Shown here: in pieces, positions 22,464-32,528 of the stretch
Layout of the letters: each line of letters opens with the position of its first letter
How positions within the stretch are numbered: position 1 is the first letter of the stretch
Origin: Tetrapyrgos nigripes
Taxonomy: Eukaryota; Basidiomycota; Agaricomycetes; Agaricales; Campanellaceae
Direction of reading: 5' to 3'
DNA length: 64,000 nucleotides
Assembly (NCBI GenBank): GCA_013368315.1
Contig: JAACJM010000369.1
Location: forward strand, 1-64,000
Translations under genes and position numbers: made by a program
Notes under the pieces: generated by a model
Seen by the model: only the letters and a program-made list of their open reading frames with translations
Database searches by the model: none
What the model was told of the DNA's origin: nothing

Positions 22464-23032
22464 TGGCAAGTAATAATTTATTGGGGGCAAATACACGCAA
22501 GCCTAGATATGATTTTCAGTTACTTTTTGACTTCTATAGACGTTCCACGTACTGTATACATGAAAGCGTTCAAGTACCTTTCTGGTAGATACACAAAAAC
22601 CTAGATATGCATTTCAGTTACTTTTTTTTTTTTGACAGAGACATGAAACTTTACACACCTGGACTAGATTAAATCGTTCTAATACATTGCAATTCATCTT
22701 CACGGTGACCCAACAAGTGATACACGTTGAACAGTTCACGATAGATACATTTTTGCATTATAGCAAGGAAGATTGATACACAAAAAAGTCATGGCAAATT
22801 ACTGGAGTCCAAGCACATATCATGTCATATATGAGGAATGTCATGCTGAAAGTTCAAGACGAAGGGGAGTAACAGCGGCACGGCCAAAGATATCGAAAAA
22901 GTACTGTAAGTAGGCGTGTACGATCTCTTCTTCAAACCTTTGTAATTGAGCATCATTCAACAACACGTTCTCCCGAGCCCCCTTCAAATCCCGAAATCAC
23001 TCTTCAAACTTTGGCCAGTCCTTCATTACATC
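22464..23032. other. Intergenic stretch
   Basis: This holds the 3' flanks of two convergent genes. A segment is imperfectly repeated: CTAGATATG and CAGTTACTTTTT occur at about 22504-22528 and again at about 22603-22630. No gene is supported. Confidence 0.5.
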
Positions 23033-25020
23033 TCACAATGCAAATAAAACTGCCTTCTGAATAAGAGGCACTGCCGAGGCAAACCCTTCATCTGCGCGGT
23101 CGAAATCCACTACAAGCATGTTGGTCATGTCAGCACCCTGGAAACAATCGCGGAGACATTGGGAACGACGGCGAGATTCAAGAGGAGTCAGGGATTTTGA
23201 GACAATGGCTTTATCCAGGGCAGCCAGCTCGCAATGGAAGTTAAGATAAGACAACTTGTAGATGATTTCCCGGACAACGGCATCTGGAATATCCACAGAC
23301 CGAGAAAAAGAAGAGCCTCTCCATGAGACCATCGCAGGGAGGTGTTCCAGGTTCACATCGACACCGGTAGAAAGCAGACAGTTGGCGAGGAACTCGCGGG
23401 CAGACGCTTTTTGGGTAGCAGTTTTTCCTGCCTTTGAAGACGATGCTTTTGAAGACAAAGCTGTCAAAGAGTCCTGTGCAGTGAAGTCGCCATTCAACAG
23501 CTGTCACCATGTAGAATTGGGAACGAGGGTGGGGGAAGGTTGAGTCACTCGGAACAGTAGGATATCACGAAACTGCAGGTAATTCCAGCAGTAAACGCGG
23601 GTTTTCTCGGGTTTGGTGACAGAGATGAAGAGGATGGGATCAGGAAAAGTATATCCGCCCTGAACCGGGTCTGGAGGGTATTCCTGGTTGACTCGGGAAA
23701 GCGCTGAAGCCCAATGAGGTGAGAATGGAGGAAACAACGGATGACTTGGGAGCAACCACTTGTCACGTCCAGTGGGTTTGACCGGCTTCTTGGACTTTTT
23801 TGAATCTATTTCGTAGTCAGTCAAGATGTAAGGTGGACATATAGATGGAAAGCCTTACATGGTGCTGGCTGATTCTGTTTGGCAGGGTACAGTCAGGTCC
23901 ACGAAGAACTGTTGTTGAAGGTGCTGCTATAGCAAGACGACTCTCCTGAGAGGACTCGAAGGGAGATTGAGTGTTGAAGATGGTGTTCATGTGATCCTGA
24001 ACTGCGTTGTACTGCCGCTGAGTGTCTGGAACACCCCAGAAGATGAGCGGCTCAGGAAACAGCGAATCCTGGCAACAGACAACGCGAGCAGAGACCAAGC
24101 TAGCTAGTTCGCCTACAGAGACTGACGGAACATCCTGTACTGGATGGAGGAACCAAAACAGAAGCCCAGCACGAAACAGGAGCTCTGCGTGCTGGAGGTT
24201 GGAGGTGTAGGCACCGATGACTGGTGCTGGCACTATAGCAGAGCTTCCATCTTTCTGCCCTTCCATCTGCAGGTGGAAAACCTCACAATACTCTAGCAGG
24301 GCATGCAGTTCCAGGAAGAGATGCTGTACAGAAGCAATAGTGTAACCCATCTGCCACTGACTCATGAGCAGGGAACTGAGGCGAAAGGTGCACTCATGGA
24401 GGGATTGAGAGTAATGTCGGGCTAATTCCATTTCAGTTTGATTATTGTGGCGAGTAAGAAAGTTATCACATCTAGCACGTAATTCTGTGACCAATTCCCT
24501 CAACTCCAAAGCCCTCTCCACCTTCAGTTTCCCCAAGCTGGTCCCCACACCCCGACGCTCCTCAACAAAGAACTCTGGTTTGGGAATCCACCACATGAGA
24601 TCGAACTTGTGACCCGACGGCGGTCTGCGAAGAATGCAAGTGAGATGGCAGAGGGGAAGGCACCATTGCTGTGGCCATTGAAGATAGTCATCCTCTCCGA
24701 AATGAAAATCTCAACACATCTTCATCTCCACGACGGGACTGACGGTGTAAATAGCCAGATTGCGGTATGGTGTGGTGAAGAAAAAACGTCCCCCAGGAAG
24801 GACAGCAGCCAGAGAGGCGTCATGGGGAGTAACAAGTGAAACTGTGTCTGCACAGGATATAAGTGTTAAATACAAAAGAAAAAAAGAAAAAAAAGTAAGC
24901 AACATACCCTTGGTCTGCCGGTGCAAGAGGAGGTTGTGGTTTTTATCGAGTTCTTCAGCTGTAGGAGGGGGTCTTGCAGATGAACTGGCCGTAGCACTCC
25001 CCTGGGTTATTGAGTAGTGT
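23033..25020 (-). pseudogene. Agaricomycete repeat-associated protein 2, broken
   Basis: A minus-strand gene reads through from about 25020 (ATASSSARPPPTAEELDKNH), across an intron with GTATGT..CAG, to DTVSLVTPHDASLAAVLPGG and VVEMKMC. The frame then meets TGA at 24713-24711 and continues without shift as DFHFGEDDYLQWPQQW and MWWIPKPEFFVEERRG for about 250 residues. After a GTAAGG..TAG intron near 23840, RDKWLLPSHPLFPPFSP follows. A second in-frame TGA at 23506-23504 sits between STW and QLLNGDFTAQDSL. The last part, reading SWRGSSFSRSVDIPDAVVRE and LNFHCELAALDKAI, ends at 23033. I recall this arrangement from an expanded Agaricomycete family of unknown function found among transposons. Both stops could derive from TGG. 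It cannot be translated whole. Confidence 0.6.
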
Positions 25021-25099
25021 TAGTATCAAGGTCAGGTAAACCATAATTGTCACGAACCTTGGTAGTTGACTTCTGGTACCGTTGCATAGTTTAGAATAG

Positions 25100-25133
25100 C
25101 CTGCGATACAGTTATGTAGGACTGTATCGCAGG
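25100..25133. repeat. Perfect hairpin, 13-bp stem
   Basis: CCTGCGATACAGT, an 8-base loop, then ACTGTATCGCAGG. It lies upstream of the broken repeat-associated gene and just left of the fold-back element. It is not followed by a T-run in either direction that would suggest a terminator. Confidence 0.8.
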
Positions 25134-25242
25134 TAAAATAGAAGGAATATCAGTAACAAGAAAAACCGACGAAAGAGGACAAAACTCACTGTAAAATAGG
25201 TGATGATCTAGACAGAGACACAGAAGGCCGTAACACAGTGCA

Positions 25243-25788
25243 GACACTCAAAAGTGGCTGCACAAGTACAACTGACCCAAAGGTACAGTTGCCCGTGACC
25301 GAAAGAATTTAAGTCACTAGTTGTAGGGCACTATCAGTGTTGGAGGGAGGTCCTGAGGTGGGAAAACTTGAGGTGTGCCGTTGAGGAAGCCGGGTAGGCT
25401 GTCAAGGGAGCAGGGACGGGAAGGCGCTGTCGAAGAAGCCGTTGGGCAGTCGAGGAAGCGCTGATAAGGGAGAGACAAACTTTGGAAGGAAAGGTCTGGA
25501 ACAGGCTTTGTCAGCAGTTCCCAAGCCACCGTGTGTGTGATGTCTCACGTCACACCGACTTTTCCATCCTCCAGCAACCAGCCTTGTCCCTCTGGGCTGG
25601 CTTCTGGCTCAGCGACAGCCCAACGGCTTCCTCGCTCGCTCTCGCTGCTCCCTCGACAGCATACCCTCCAGCTTCACCTCCAGGATCCCGCTTCATAGCA
25701 CCCTGCAACCAGTGACCTGAATTCTTTCAGTCACTGGCAACTGTACCTTTGGGTCGGTTGTACTTGCACAGTTACTTTTGAGTAGCTG
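25243..25788. repeat. Fold-back (long inverted repeat) element, about 545 bp
   Basis: The left arm starts ACTCAAAAGTGGCTGCACAA and the right arm, reversed, starts ACTCAAAAGTAACTGTGCAA. The arms stay alignable through GTACAAC.GACCCAAAGG and GTCACT.GTTG for about 90 bases at high identity, then at lower identity for another hundred or so (GGAAGCCGTTGGGC-like blocks). The whole segment could form a giant imperfect hairpin. The outermost bases resemble CAGTG/CAGCA, but no matching target-site duplication is seen, so superfamily and exact ends are undecided. Confidence 0.7.
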
Positions 25789-25799
25789 TGCTGGATCGC

Positions 25800-26800
25800 A
25801 GCAATACTACTGGTATACACTTGAAGCTATGTATACGGTGCGTTTTCCTTCATTCCGTCGTTTGTTGACCATTATCTAGGTACTGACATTCCTTCTCACT
25901 GGCCTGCATCACAGGTTGTGGGGCTGTCCCAGCCGTCCCAGCCGTTTCAAGCCCATAATCATCGCTGGACTTTACCTGTCAAGGTTGGAGCCAGTGAGCC
26001 TTTTTCCCCCTCACTGCTAACGCTCCCAAACTTATTTTTACTCAAGTGTGAACTTTTTCGCTTGCTCCTTCTCTCCTTCCTCGACAGGATGAAGTGACTG
26101 AACACGCTGTGTCCTGGCGAGCCCCTGCAGCCAACCAAACACCATGGGGTGTCCGAAAAGATGTTAAACTATGGCATCTAGATGTTACTGAAGCATCGCC
26201 AAATCAGATTCTCAGATGGGAAAGGTGACGCACTCAGTGTGGCGGGTTACCCCTCAAAGGTTTCTCCTGGTGCGATGCACCGGCCTGTTGTCTTGCCCTG
26301 TCTCGTACATGTTGGCAATTCTTCTCATTCTGGGGCCAAGGCCGAGGTGCCCAGTAACATCGATGCAGACTATATGCCATGGCCGCAGGTCTGCAAACGA
26401 CAAACTACCACTGCCTTTTGATGTTTGATGTTGCCCTTCTGGTTTGCCGGGAAAGTTTGGAATCAGTGAGCTGGATATCTGAGCAGGTATGTGCCCTCGG
26501 TTTCCTGACGCTCCCGAACTTATTCTTTTTTCTTCTTTTCAGTCAAGGATGAACCCGTTCACTTGCTCCTTCTCTCCTTCCTCTCCTTCCTCAACAGCCT
26601 ACCCAACAGTAACAGCTTCCTCGACAGGATGAAATAAATCAAGAATGTCATTCCAGTGGCTGATACACGTTGCCTTCACATCCTCACCGATCGCAACATG
26701 CTCCACTGCCAACCTGAGAGGAAGTCCTTCGTTCACTCAGAAACCAAACCCCTAAACATTAATTCGTGCGGTTTGGGAAGCTGAAGGAAAATGAGGCTGA
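25800..26800. repeat. Duplicated low-complexity segments, no gene
   Basis: A block with CGCTCCC.AACTTATT and TTGCTCCTTCTCTCCTTCCT then CGACAGGATGAA occurs near 26020-26095 and again, longer, near 26508-26635. A weaker third copy is near 27325-27365. They appear to be local duplications that also involve the two tRNA loci to the right. No coding gene is supported here. Confidence 0.5.
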
Positions 26801-26810
26801 GGGCAGCGCA

Positions 26811-26905
26811 TGACCATCACAGGATTCGAACCTGTGGTCTCCCATCATGCATCTAACATCCAAGAATACCGGAGATGGGCGCATCACCAACTATGCCAGA
26901 TGGCC
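26811..26905 (-). tRNA. tRNA-Arg(CCG), intron-containing (predicted)
   Basis: The reverse complement folds as a canonical cloverleaf. The acceptor is GGCCATC with GATGGTC (one G-U) and discriminator A. The D stem is GCAT/ATGC with loop AGTTGGTG, the anticodon stem CCCAT/ATGGG, the variable loop AGACC, and the T arm ACAGG-TTCGAAT-CCTGT. The anticodon loop begins C-T-CCG-G and is followed by an insertion of about 22 bases at the standard intron site after position 37. With U33 in place the anticodon reads CCG. Base 38 would be G, which is unusual, so it could be a pseudo-tRNA. Confidence 0.72.
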
Positions 26906-27158
26906 ATGTCTTCAGATCTTTGTACCTCAAGTTCCCTCCCCCGTCTTGTGTTTGGACGGTGACATATCAGGACAGTACTTGAAAGAAATCCATCTACCTC
27001 TAGTGCTTGTCCAACAAGCACTAAAGTCCACGACCGCGTTCGTTCTCTCCTTACTTTCTCTTTTCCTGGCGCATCAACTCTACCAGGCCCAACTAGGTGG
27101 CTTGTAATCCCTCTTCTCTTTTGTGCGATGCTGAAAGAAAAAGGAAGCCAAAGAAGCA

Positions 27159-27258
27159 TGGCCGTCACAGGACTTGAACCTGTGATTTCCCGGGGACATT
27201 CTGGACGAAATATCTTGCGAACGAAACCCGGGTGTGTTGCCAACTACACTAGACGGCC
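27159..27258 (-). tRNA. tRNA, intron-containing; anticodon TTC (Glu) as aligned
   Basis: The reverse complement folds with fully paired stems: acceptor GGCCGTC/GACGGCC and discriminator A, D stem GTGT/ACAC with loop AGTTGGCA, anticodon stem CCCGG/CCGGG, variable loop AAATC, T arm ACAGG-TTCAAGT-CCTGT. An insertion of about 26 bases follows position 37. The loop starts G-T-TTC-G, giving anticodon TTC, but base 32 is G and base 37 is G, both unusual for Glu. It is clearly homologous to the tRNA 350 bp to the left, including the flanks. The identity of the amino acid is uncertain. Confidence 0.65.
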
Positions 27259-27483
27259 TGATTGTACATCGTTCTGGATTTCCCTCCCCATTCTTCAGCC
27301 TCCCTGCCCTTATGTCTTTTCTTGCTCGCTTGCTCCTTCCTCAACAGCGGTTTACAGACCTGATGGGATGGCCTTTTCTCAACCTCATTGCAGAGTTTGC
27401 TGCGTGGGTATGACGTATTCGTCACACTCAGGATTCCCTCCATAAAAGGCAGCATGCGCGTTCGATTTCTCTCATTGTCTACC

Positions 27484-28641
27484 ATGAGCAGAAAGCAGGC
27501 CACTCGAATTTCTGGCAGAGCGGCGAAGTTTTCCAAGTCTCTACCTCCCCTTGCCCGCTTGGTTTGGCCAAGGGCTAATTGTCGTCAGCTTGTCTGCCTC
27601 TCTGCAGAAGGTATGTTCTTTCATACCTCACCCAACCGACTCAGATACCATGGAATCTCACTTCTTTCACTCTTTGGGATAACAGGTCTTCAAGTAGAGC
27701 ACGAGGCAGAAGAGATTTCCTTTGAAAATGTCAGCGAGCCTGACATCGCTCATGGCTTTCTTTCAAGTATCGCCATTTCTTTCAGCTACCCTAGAGGAAT
27801 TTAAACTTATTCGAAAACTCATACAGAGACGGGGTGGGATACAGGTACTTTAGTTGAGCAAGAGGCGGAAGAGAGTTCCTTTGAAAATGTCAGCGAGCCT
27901 GACATCGTTCATGAGAGGATTCATTCAGGTATGTATCACCATTTCTTTCAGGTATAGATCTAAACTTATTTGAAACCTCGTATAGAGGCCAGAGATTTTT
28001 TTGAGCGAAGGAGCATCCAATCTGGTGAGTTTATGTATGGTCTCTTTGTTCGCCAACTCATAGATAAGGTTATGAAGATGGCACAACATACATCGTCCAA
28101 GCTTACAGAATCAACCAGTCCCCCACACCATCGATGTACGGTGTGGGTTCCACACTCTTTTCCACGACGCAAGGCAGCCTCAGCACCTGTCAAGCTGATA
28201 GCCTCGACGAGCGGCTGGATGGAATGCCCATCAAAATCCTTGTAAGCAACGTCAAGCCAGATGCGGGTAGGTCTTCTTCCAACTCAAACTGAAATATCAT
28301 GCTGAGTTACCACTACCTTTCAGTTTGGGTGCTCCTAGGATGTCTTGGCTCTGACAAGCCACTCGCAAGGTTTCCCACAAAGGATGTCACATATGACAAG
28401 GTGAGAGGTGACTTCCCATTCCACTCCGTCGTATTTACAACTTTTCAAGGATTGGAAGGAGTTTTCTGTCTCCACCGAGATAGGTCAATGATTGGCACCA
28501 TTTCTTGAATGACAGGAATTCTTGAAAGCCTTAAAGTTTAGGTGCCAGTATGAGGAAGTCGAATGGGACGTTGATTGGGATTATACTGACTGGCAGCTCA
28601 AACAGCTTGATGCAAATCATTGGTTTACCTCTTTTGATTGA
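27484..28641 (+). CDS. Unrecognised multi-exon gene with duplicated exon
   Basis: No family recognised. Plus-strand exons join in phase. MSRKQATRISGRAAKFSK starts at 27484. Two related exons follow, GLQVEHEAEEISFENVSEP and GTLVEQEAEESSFENVSEP, from a tandem duplication, then ARDFFERRSIQSG. The largest exon begins YEDGTTYIVQAYRINQS, uses an unusual AAG acceptor and ends PIKILVSNVKPDAG. Next comes VWVLLGCLGSDKPLARFP. A last exon is rich in Trp and Asp (EEVEWDVDWDYTDWQLKQ) and stops near 28641. The composition and clean splice phases suggest a real or recently active gene. It lies between tRNA duplicates and a transposon, so it may be repeat-derived. Confidence 0.45.
27685..27975 (+). repeat. 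Tandem duplication of exon plus intron (about 150 bp)
   Basis: Two adjacent copies share the block TTTGAAAATGTCAGCGAGCC and similar sequence on both sides, including the following intron (CACCATTTCTTTCAG, AAACTTATT.GAAA). Copy 1 is about 27685-27830 and copy 2 about 27838-27985. They encode the paired FENVSEPDI exons. Confidence 0.8.
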
Positions 28642-28866
28642 CTGCGATATGTATACACTGTTTGTAATAAGAATTGGAATATGATATAGCTCTCTACTTC
28701 CGTAGGCAGCCGTGTTGAGATGTAGTTGGTGTCCTTGGCTTCGTGGCACTGTTTGAGTGAAGGCATCCTGTCAAATACCTGATGGCTTCCATCCTGTCGC
28801 AGGCTGGGTAGTATCTCTTTGGAGGGTGGGTGGAACGTACAAGTTTATTATATGTCTGCTTTTTTA

Positions 28867-31800
28867 CTAATATCTCCCTCTATTCACAGATAAACATACC
28901 GCCTTCGTTTTCCTAGCGATGTGATAGGTTCCTGGAGGGCGTGGATATACAATAACATGGGATATAATGTGGGGTGGTTCAATAATCTTAAGGTGATGGG
29001 AAGGCTCTCCGTCTACCACTCTGGTGTTGAAACGTCGATAACGATGAAATGGTAAGCTTTGTTGTTCCAATATTGACAATGGCTGATCCACCGCAACTAG
29101 AACAAAAATGCGTAGTTGATGTTGAGCTTCTTGCTGGAATGGAATCTGAAAGATGCATTGAATAGTCCCTGTGTGGACAGCTGAACGAGCGTACTCATAA
29201 AACTGGATGGCGCTATTCCTGACATGTGCGGTAGCTGTGCTATATGTGTGACCTTGGTGTTGGAAGTGTGTGAGTGTTGTCGTATTTATGGGTAGGACGA
29301 GTGATCTGGGAGGGTGAGGAGTGTTATCAGCACGTCACCAGGGAAGTCCTGTATGGTCGTGAAGATATTGGAATAACAGATTGTAATCTGTTTCCGACAT
29401 TTGTTGGGACTTCTTTCTCAACACTGCTATCTCAGCAGTGGTTACTGGTTGGAAGTTGGTGTTTTTCAAAGGTTTTGAGGTGGTGGGAGACAAAAGGTGT
29501 GTCATTGCTTTCATCTGTGAGCTTTGAAAATGACCATCGGAAACCAGGGCATTGAAACGACCCCGTCTACACATTTGCCAAAGCATAGTATAGTCCATAT
29601 CATCTACGATCTTCGGTGAGCCCACTTTGCCATTCATAACAAGTATAGAAGAACTCACACATGCGCTGATTGGTTTTGGTCTTCTGCAGCATTCCGTTCA
29701 TTCCTTCTCCAGGAAACTCACTGATGAGGGCAAGTGGTCCCCAGTACTTCAGTAACTGTCCGTTGTGCATCGCATAATGATGGTTTGGTTTTGATCCCGC
29801 ACCAGTGTAGATCTCTGCTCTCGTTCTGCGATATTCTGTATAATGATACATGTATGCGTCAGCCTCATCATTGGATGTTGAGTACCCTGCAACAATATTC
29901 GTTGACGCTACCAAATGATAGAAGTTTTTGAGCAGTGCTTGCTCGTAGGCACTTGTTGGGTTCCTGCTCCAAATTTCTGGCAGGATAAGAGGAAAGAAGA
30001 TGGTGAAGAGATCCAGATACTCCTTCACCTTCAGCTTGCCATGAGATGATACGCCCAGATTGCTGGGAGGCCGGTGAATGCGGGTGGGCAAAGAGATGGT
30101 CTGGATACATTTTTGGATACTTTCCAGCCATTTGGAATCAAAATCGAAGGGCATATCATGATCAGGGCCAGGGGCCGTAATAGGATCAGGTGGTGTATCG
30201 ATCTCATCCTCCAAGCCACTGTCATCAGGTTGAACTGTAGGCGAGGAAGGTACCTCAGTGGGAGCTTCTTTGTCTGAGGGCACATAAAATGGAGAAGCAT
30301 AAACGCCTGGCATTGATGCAAAGTCCTGTGATGATGATGATTGTGCTTGAGAGCTGCTTGATGATGTCTGAGAGCTGCTCTGCAAAGGCTGAGGTCGTAA
30401 TCGAATGGTTGTTGGGTTTCCTTCATTTCCAGACTCCATGGAGCTTTTCTGCTTCAACTCGTCCAATTCTGTGTCCATATCATAATCAGAAGTTTCCTCT
30501 TCATACTCCTCGGTTTCCTCTTCATACTCCTCGGTTTCCTCTTCATACTCCTCGGTTTCCTCTTCATACTCCTCGGTTTCCTCTTCATACTCCTCGGTTT
30601 CCTCCTTCCTGGTTTCCTCCTCAGTTTCTTCCTCCTCAGTTTCCTCCTTCTTGGTTTCCTCCCCCTCCCTTTTCTTCTTGCCTTTGCCTTTGCCTTTGCC
30701 TTTGCCTTTGCCTTTGCCTTCATGCTCCTCCTCAGGTTCCTCCTTTTTCTCCTTGCCTTTGCCCTTGCCTTTTTTCTCCTTCCTCCCAATACCCCATAGC
30801 TTCCGCAAATGATCCTGCAGAACTCCCTCAAGAGTATTATGCATAAACCCGAGTACGACATGCCAGACAGGATCAAAATATGGGAGGTCATGGAGTGGTG
30901 TCCAGCAGACACCGTTGTCACTTTCTATTTTCTTCCTACCGTCTAACCTTCTCTCAGCCAACCACTCCCTCACCTGCCTCCGAATCTCTTCTTGATTCCT
31001 CATCGGGTACTTATCGGCCAGATTAAGGCATTCCATGTCTCCATGAGGACACAAGCACCAAGAGCAGAAAAGCTTTGCACTATGCGACAGAAATCCTGTT
31101 ATCTTTCGCATAGCCTCCAAATCGGCGATGAGAGGAAGCACCTCAACACAGAATGGTGTTCCTGCAGGATGAAGATGTGTTTGTAGTGTGATGCCCTGCC
31201 AGAGAGTGTTGAGAGTGTCAACAAGAGGACGCAGGATATGAGAAATAGTGGTAACATCTGGAGCTTTAGGGCCAGGGGTGATCCCAACAATGAAGACATT
31301 TTCAGGAAGATAGCAGATATCGGGTGAAAGGTTCATGCAGGCGAGGACGATAGCTCCGCAGGATACAATTTTACTGGCTATTTTATTCGTGAATGGGTTG
31401 AACCAATCAACGTACAGAGAAAATGTGAGATTGCCTGGTTGTTTAGAAAACCCGAGCCAAGATATGCTTTCCCAAGTATCCCACACTTTGCCATCAGGAG
31501 AGGGGCACGGGTTATAGGATTTGTTGATCATCTCCTCTATCCCTGGACGTTTCAGAAAGAACTCGAGCCATGATCTGAAGCATTGGGTGCTATACAAGTG
31601 CCTAGGAACAGTGATTTCTCCTCTCCTAGTTCTCTTTTTGGTCTTCAATGGTTCATTGCAGACTTTCCGTGCAAGTGGACCTCGCTTCCAAGGACAACGA
31701 TCAGGGATGTTTGCCGCGAGGGGATATAGTGTGAAGCACTTAGGACAGCAGACAGTGCGGATGATGGTGGGTTCAATGTTTAGAGAGTTGTAGGTGGAAC

Positions 31801-32331
31801 GAACTTCTCGAGGAGTATGCGCCTGGATATTAATGTCGTCATAACCAAGACATCGCAGCACTGTAATGGAAATGATATGGAATGCCGTAGTTAGAATGAA
31901 GGCAATGCCATTGAGAACAACGCCAGTTGTTGTACGACTGGCACCACCACACAGATTGAGCCAAGCTCCGAGAAGCGCAGTCATGTATGTTACCAATGTC
32001 ATATTCTTCTCTGGAAAGAGAAGGCTATGAGAAGGTGATCATATTTGAGAGTGAGTAAAAAATACACACTACATTCCTCTTCCATAGCTCTGACCCTCCC
32101 AGTAGATTCCTCTTTTGCCTCTACCACACCCCTAACATCTGTGTCCAACTCATCTGCGTCCGAGTCATCTGCATCCGAGTCGTTCGCTCTCAACTCCTGC
32201 ATCTGATCCTGCCTTTTGTGAAGAGACCTCCCGGCCCTGGTGATCTGTCGGCCACGGTAGACTTGACCATCCTTCTTGAATGTGCATTGTCCACACTTGG
32301 AACAATAGCAGACCACTACATTGCTGGACAT
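28867..32331 (-). CDS. EnSpm/CACTA transposase (tnp2-like)
   Basis: The minus-strand gene starts at 32331 with MSSNVVVCYCSKCGQCTF, a Cys-rich N-terminus likely to bind zinc. After a GTGTGT..CAG intron (32069-32011) comes the main exon, 32010-29659. It carries the tnp2 core: SLYVDWFNPFTNKIASK, CGAIVLACMNLSPDICYLP, VFIVGITPGPKAPD, a Cys-rich FCSWCLCPHGDMECLNL, and LPYFDPVWHVVLGFMHNTLE. Asp residues in DWFNPF and in the DPVWHVVLGFMHN region fit the catalytic acidic residues of the family. A low-complexity insert (KGKGKG, then EEYEEET repeats) splits the domain. After a GTGAGT intron, YDMDYTMLWQMCRRGRF follows, then further C-terminal exons with IVYPRPPGTYHIAR, stop at 28867. No premature stop was seen in the main exon, so the gene may be intact. 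Clear CACTA termini for it were not found. Confidence 0.8.
30480..30725. repeat. Coding minisatellites in the transposase
   Basis: Five copies of a 21-bp unit (TTCATACTCCTCGGTTTCCTC on the plus strand) encode EEYEEET. A little further a 6-bp unit, TTTGCC, repeats at least six times and encodes KG. Both lie in frame, so copy-number changes would not break the protein. Confidence 0.9.
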
Positions 32332-32487
32332 AGCTTAGCTCAGGGCTGCAAAGAAAGAGATCGTAAACTCGTGCGTTGCTACGTAGATTATATTCACCCG
32401 ATTAGTGCACAGACCACCCTCTAATTCACATGGTTACTGTACAGTGTATATGAAATGGTCATAGATACTCTAGATCAATCTACGTGG

Positions 32488-32525
32488 GCCCATCCTTATG
32501 ATTACCGGTGGTGAAGCAGGTCCAG
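32488..32525. repeat. Direct repeat of subterminal element sequence
   Basis: A block of about 36 bases including CCCATCCTTATGATTACCGG and GGTGAAGCAGGTC occurs here, just outside element B, and again at about 32975-33011 inside its right end (and inverted at about 16611-16648 in copy A). It may be the stump of a second, truncated element copy next to B. Confidence 0.75.
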
Positions 32526-32528
32526 TTA

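Noticed and set aside
21004..22473. 489-codon plus-strand frame rich in Arg, Met and Thr
   Set aside because: It overlaps the in-phase frame 21000-22463, which continues the upstream exon. The alternative has low-complexity RRSTM runs typical of a shadow frame.
28750..32450. CACTGTTTGAGTG (28749) and reversed CACTGTACAGTAACC (32440s) as CACTA ends of the transposase
   Set aside because: Only about six bases agree, and the flanking bases show no target duplication.
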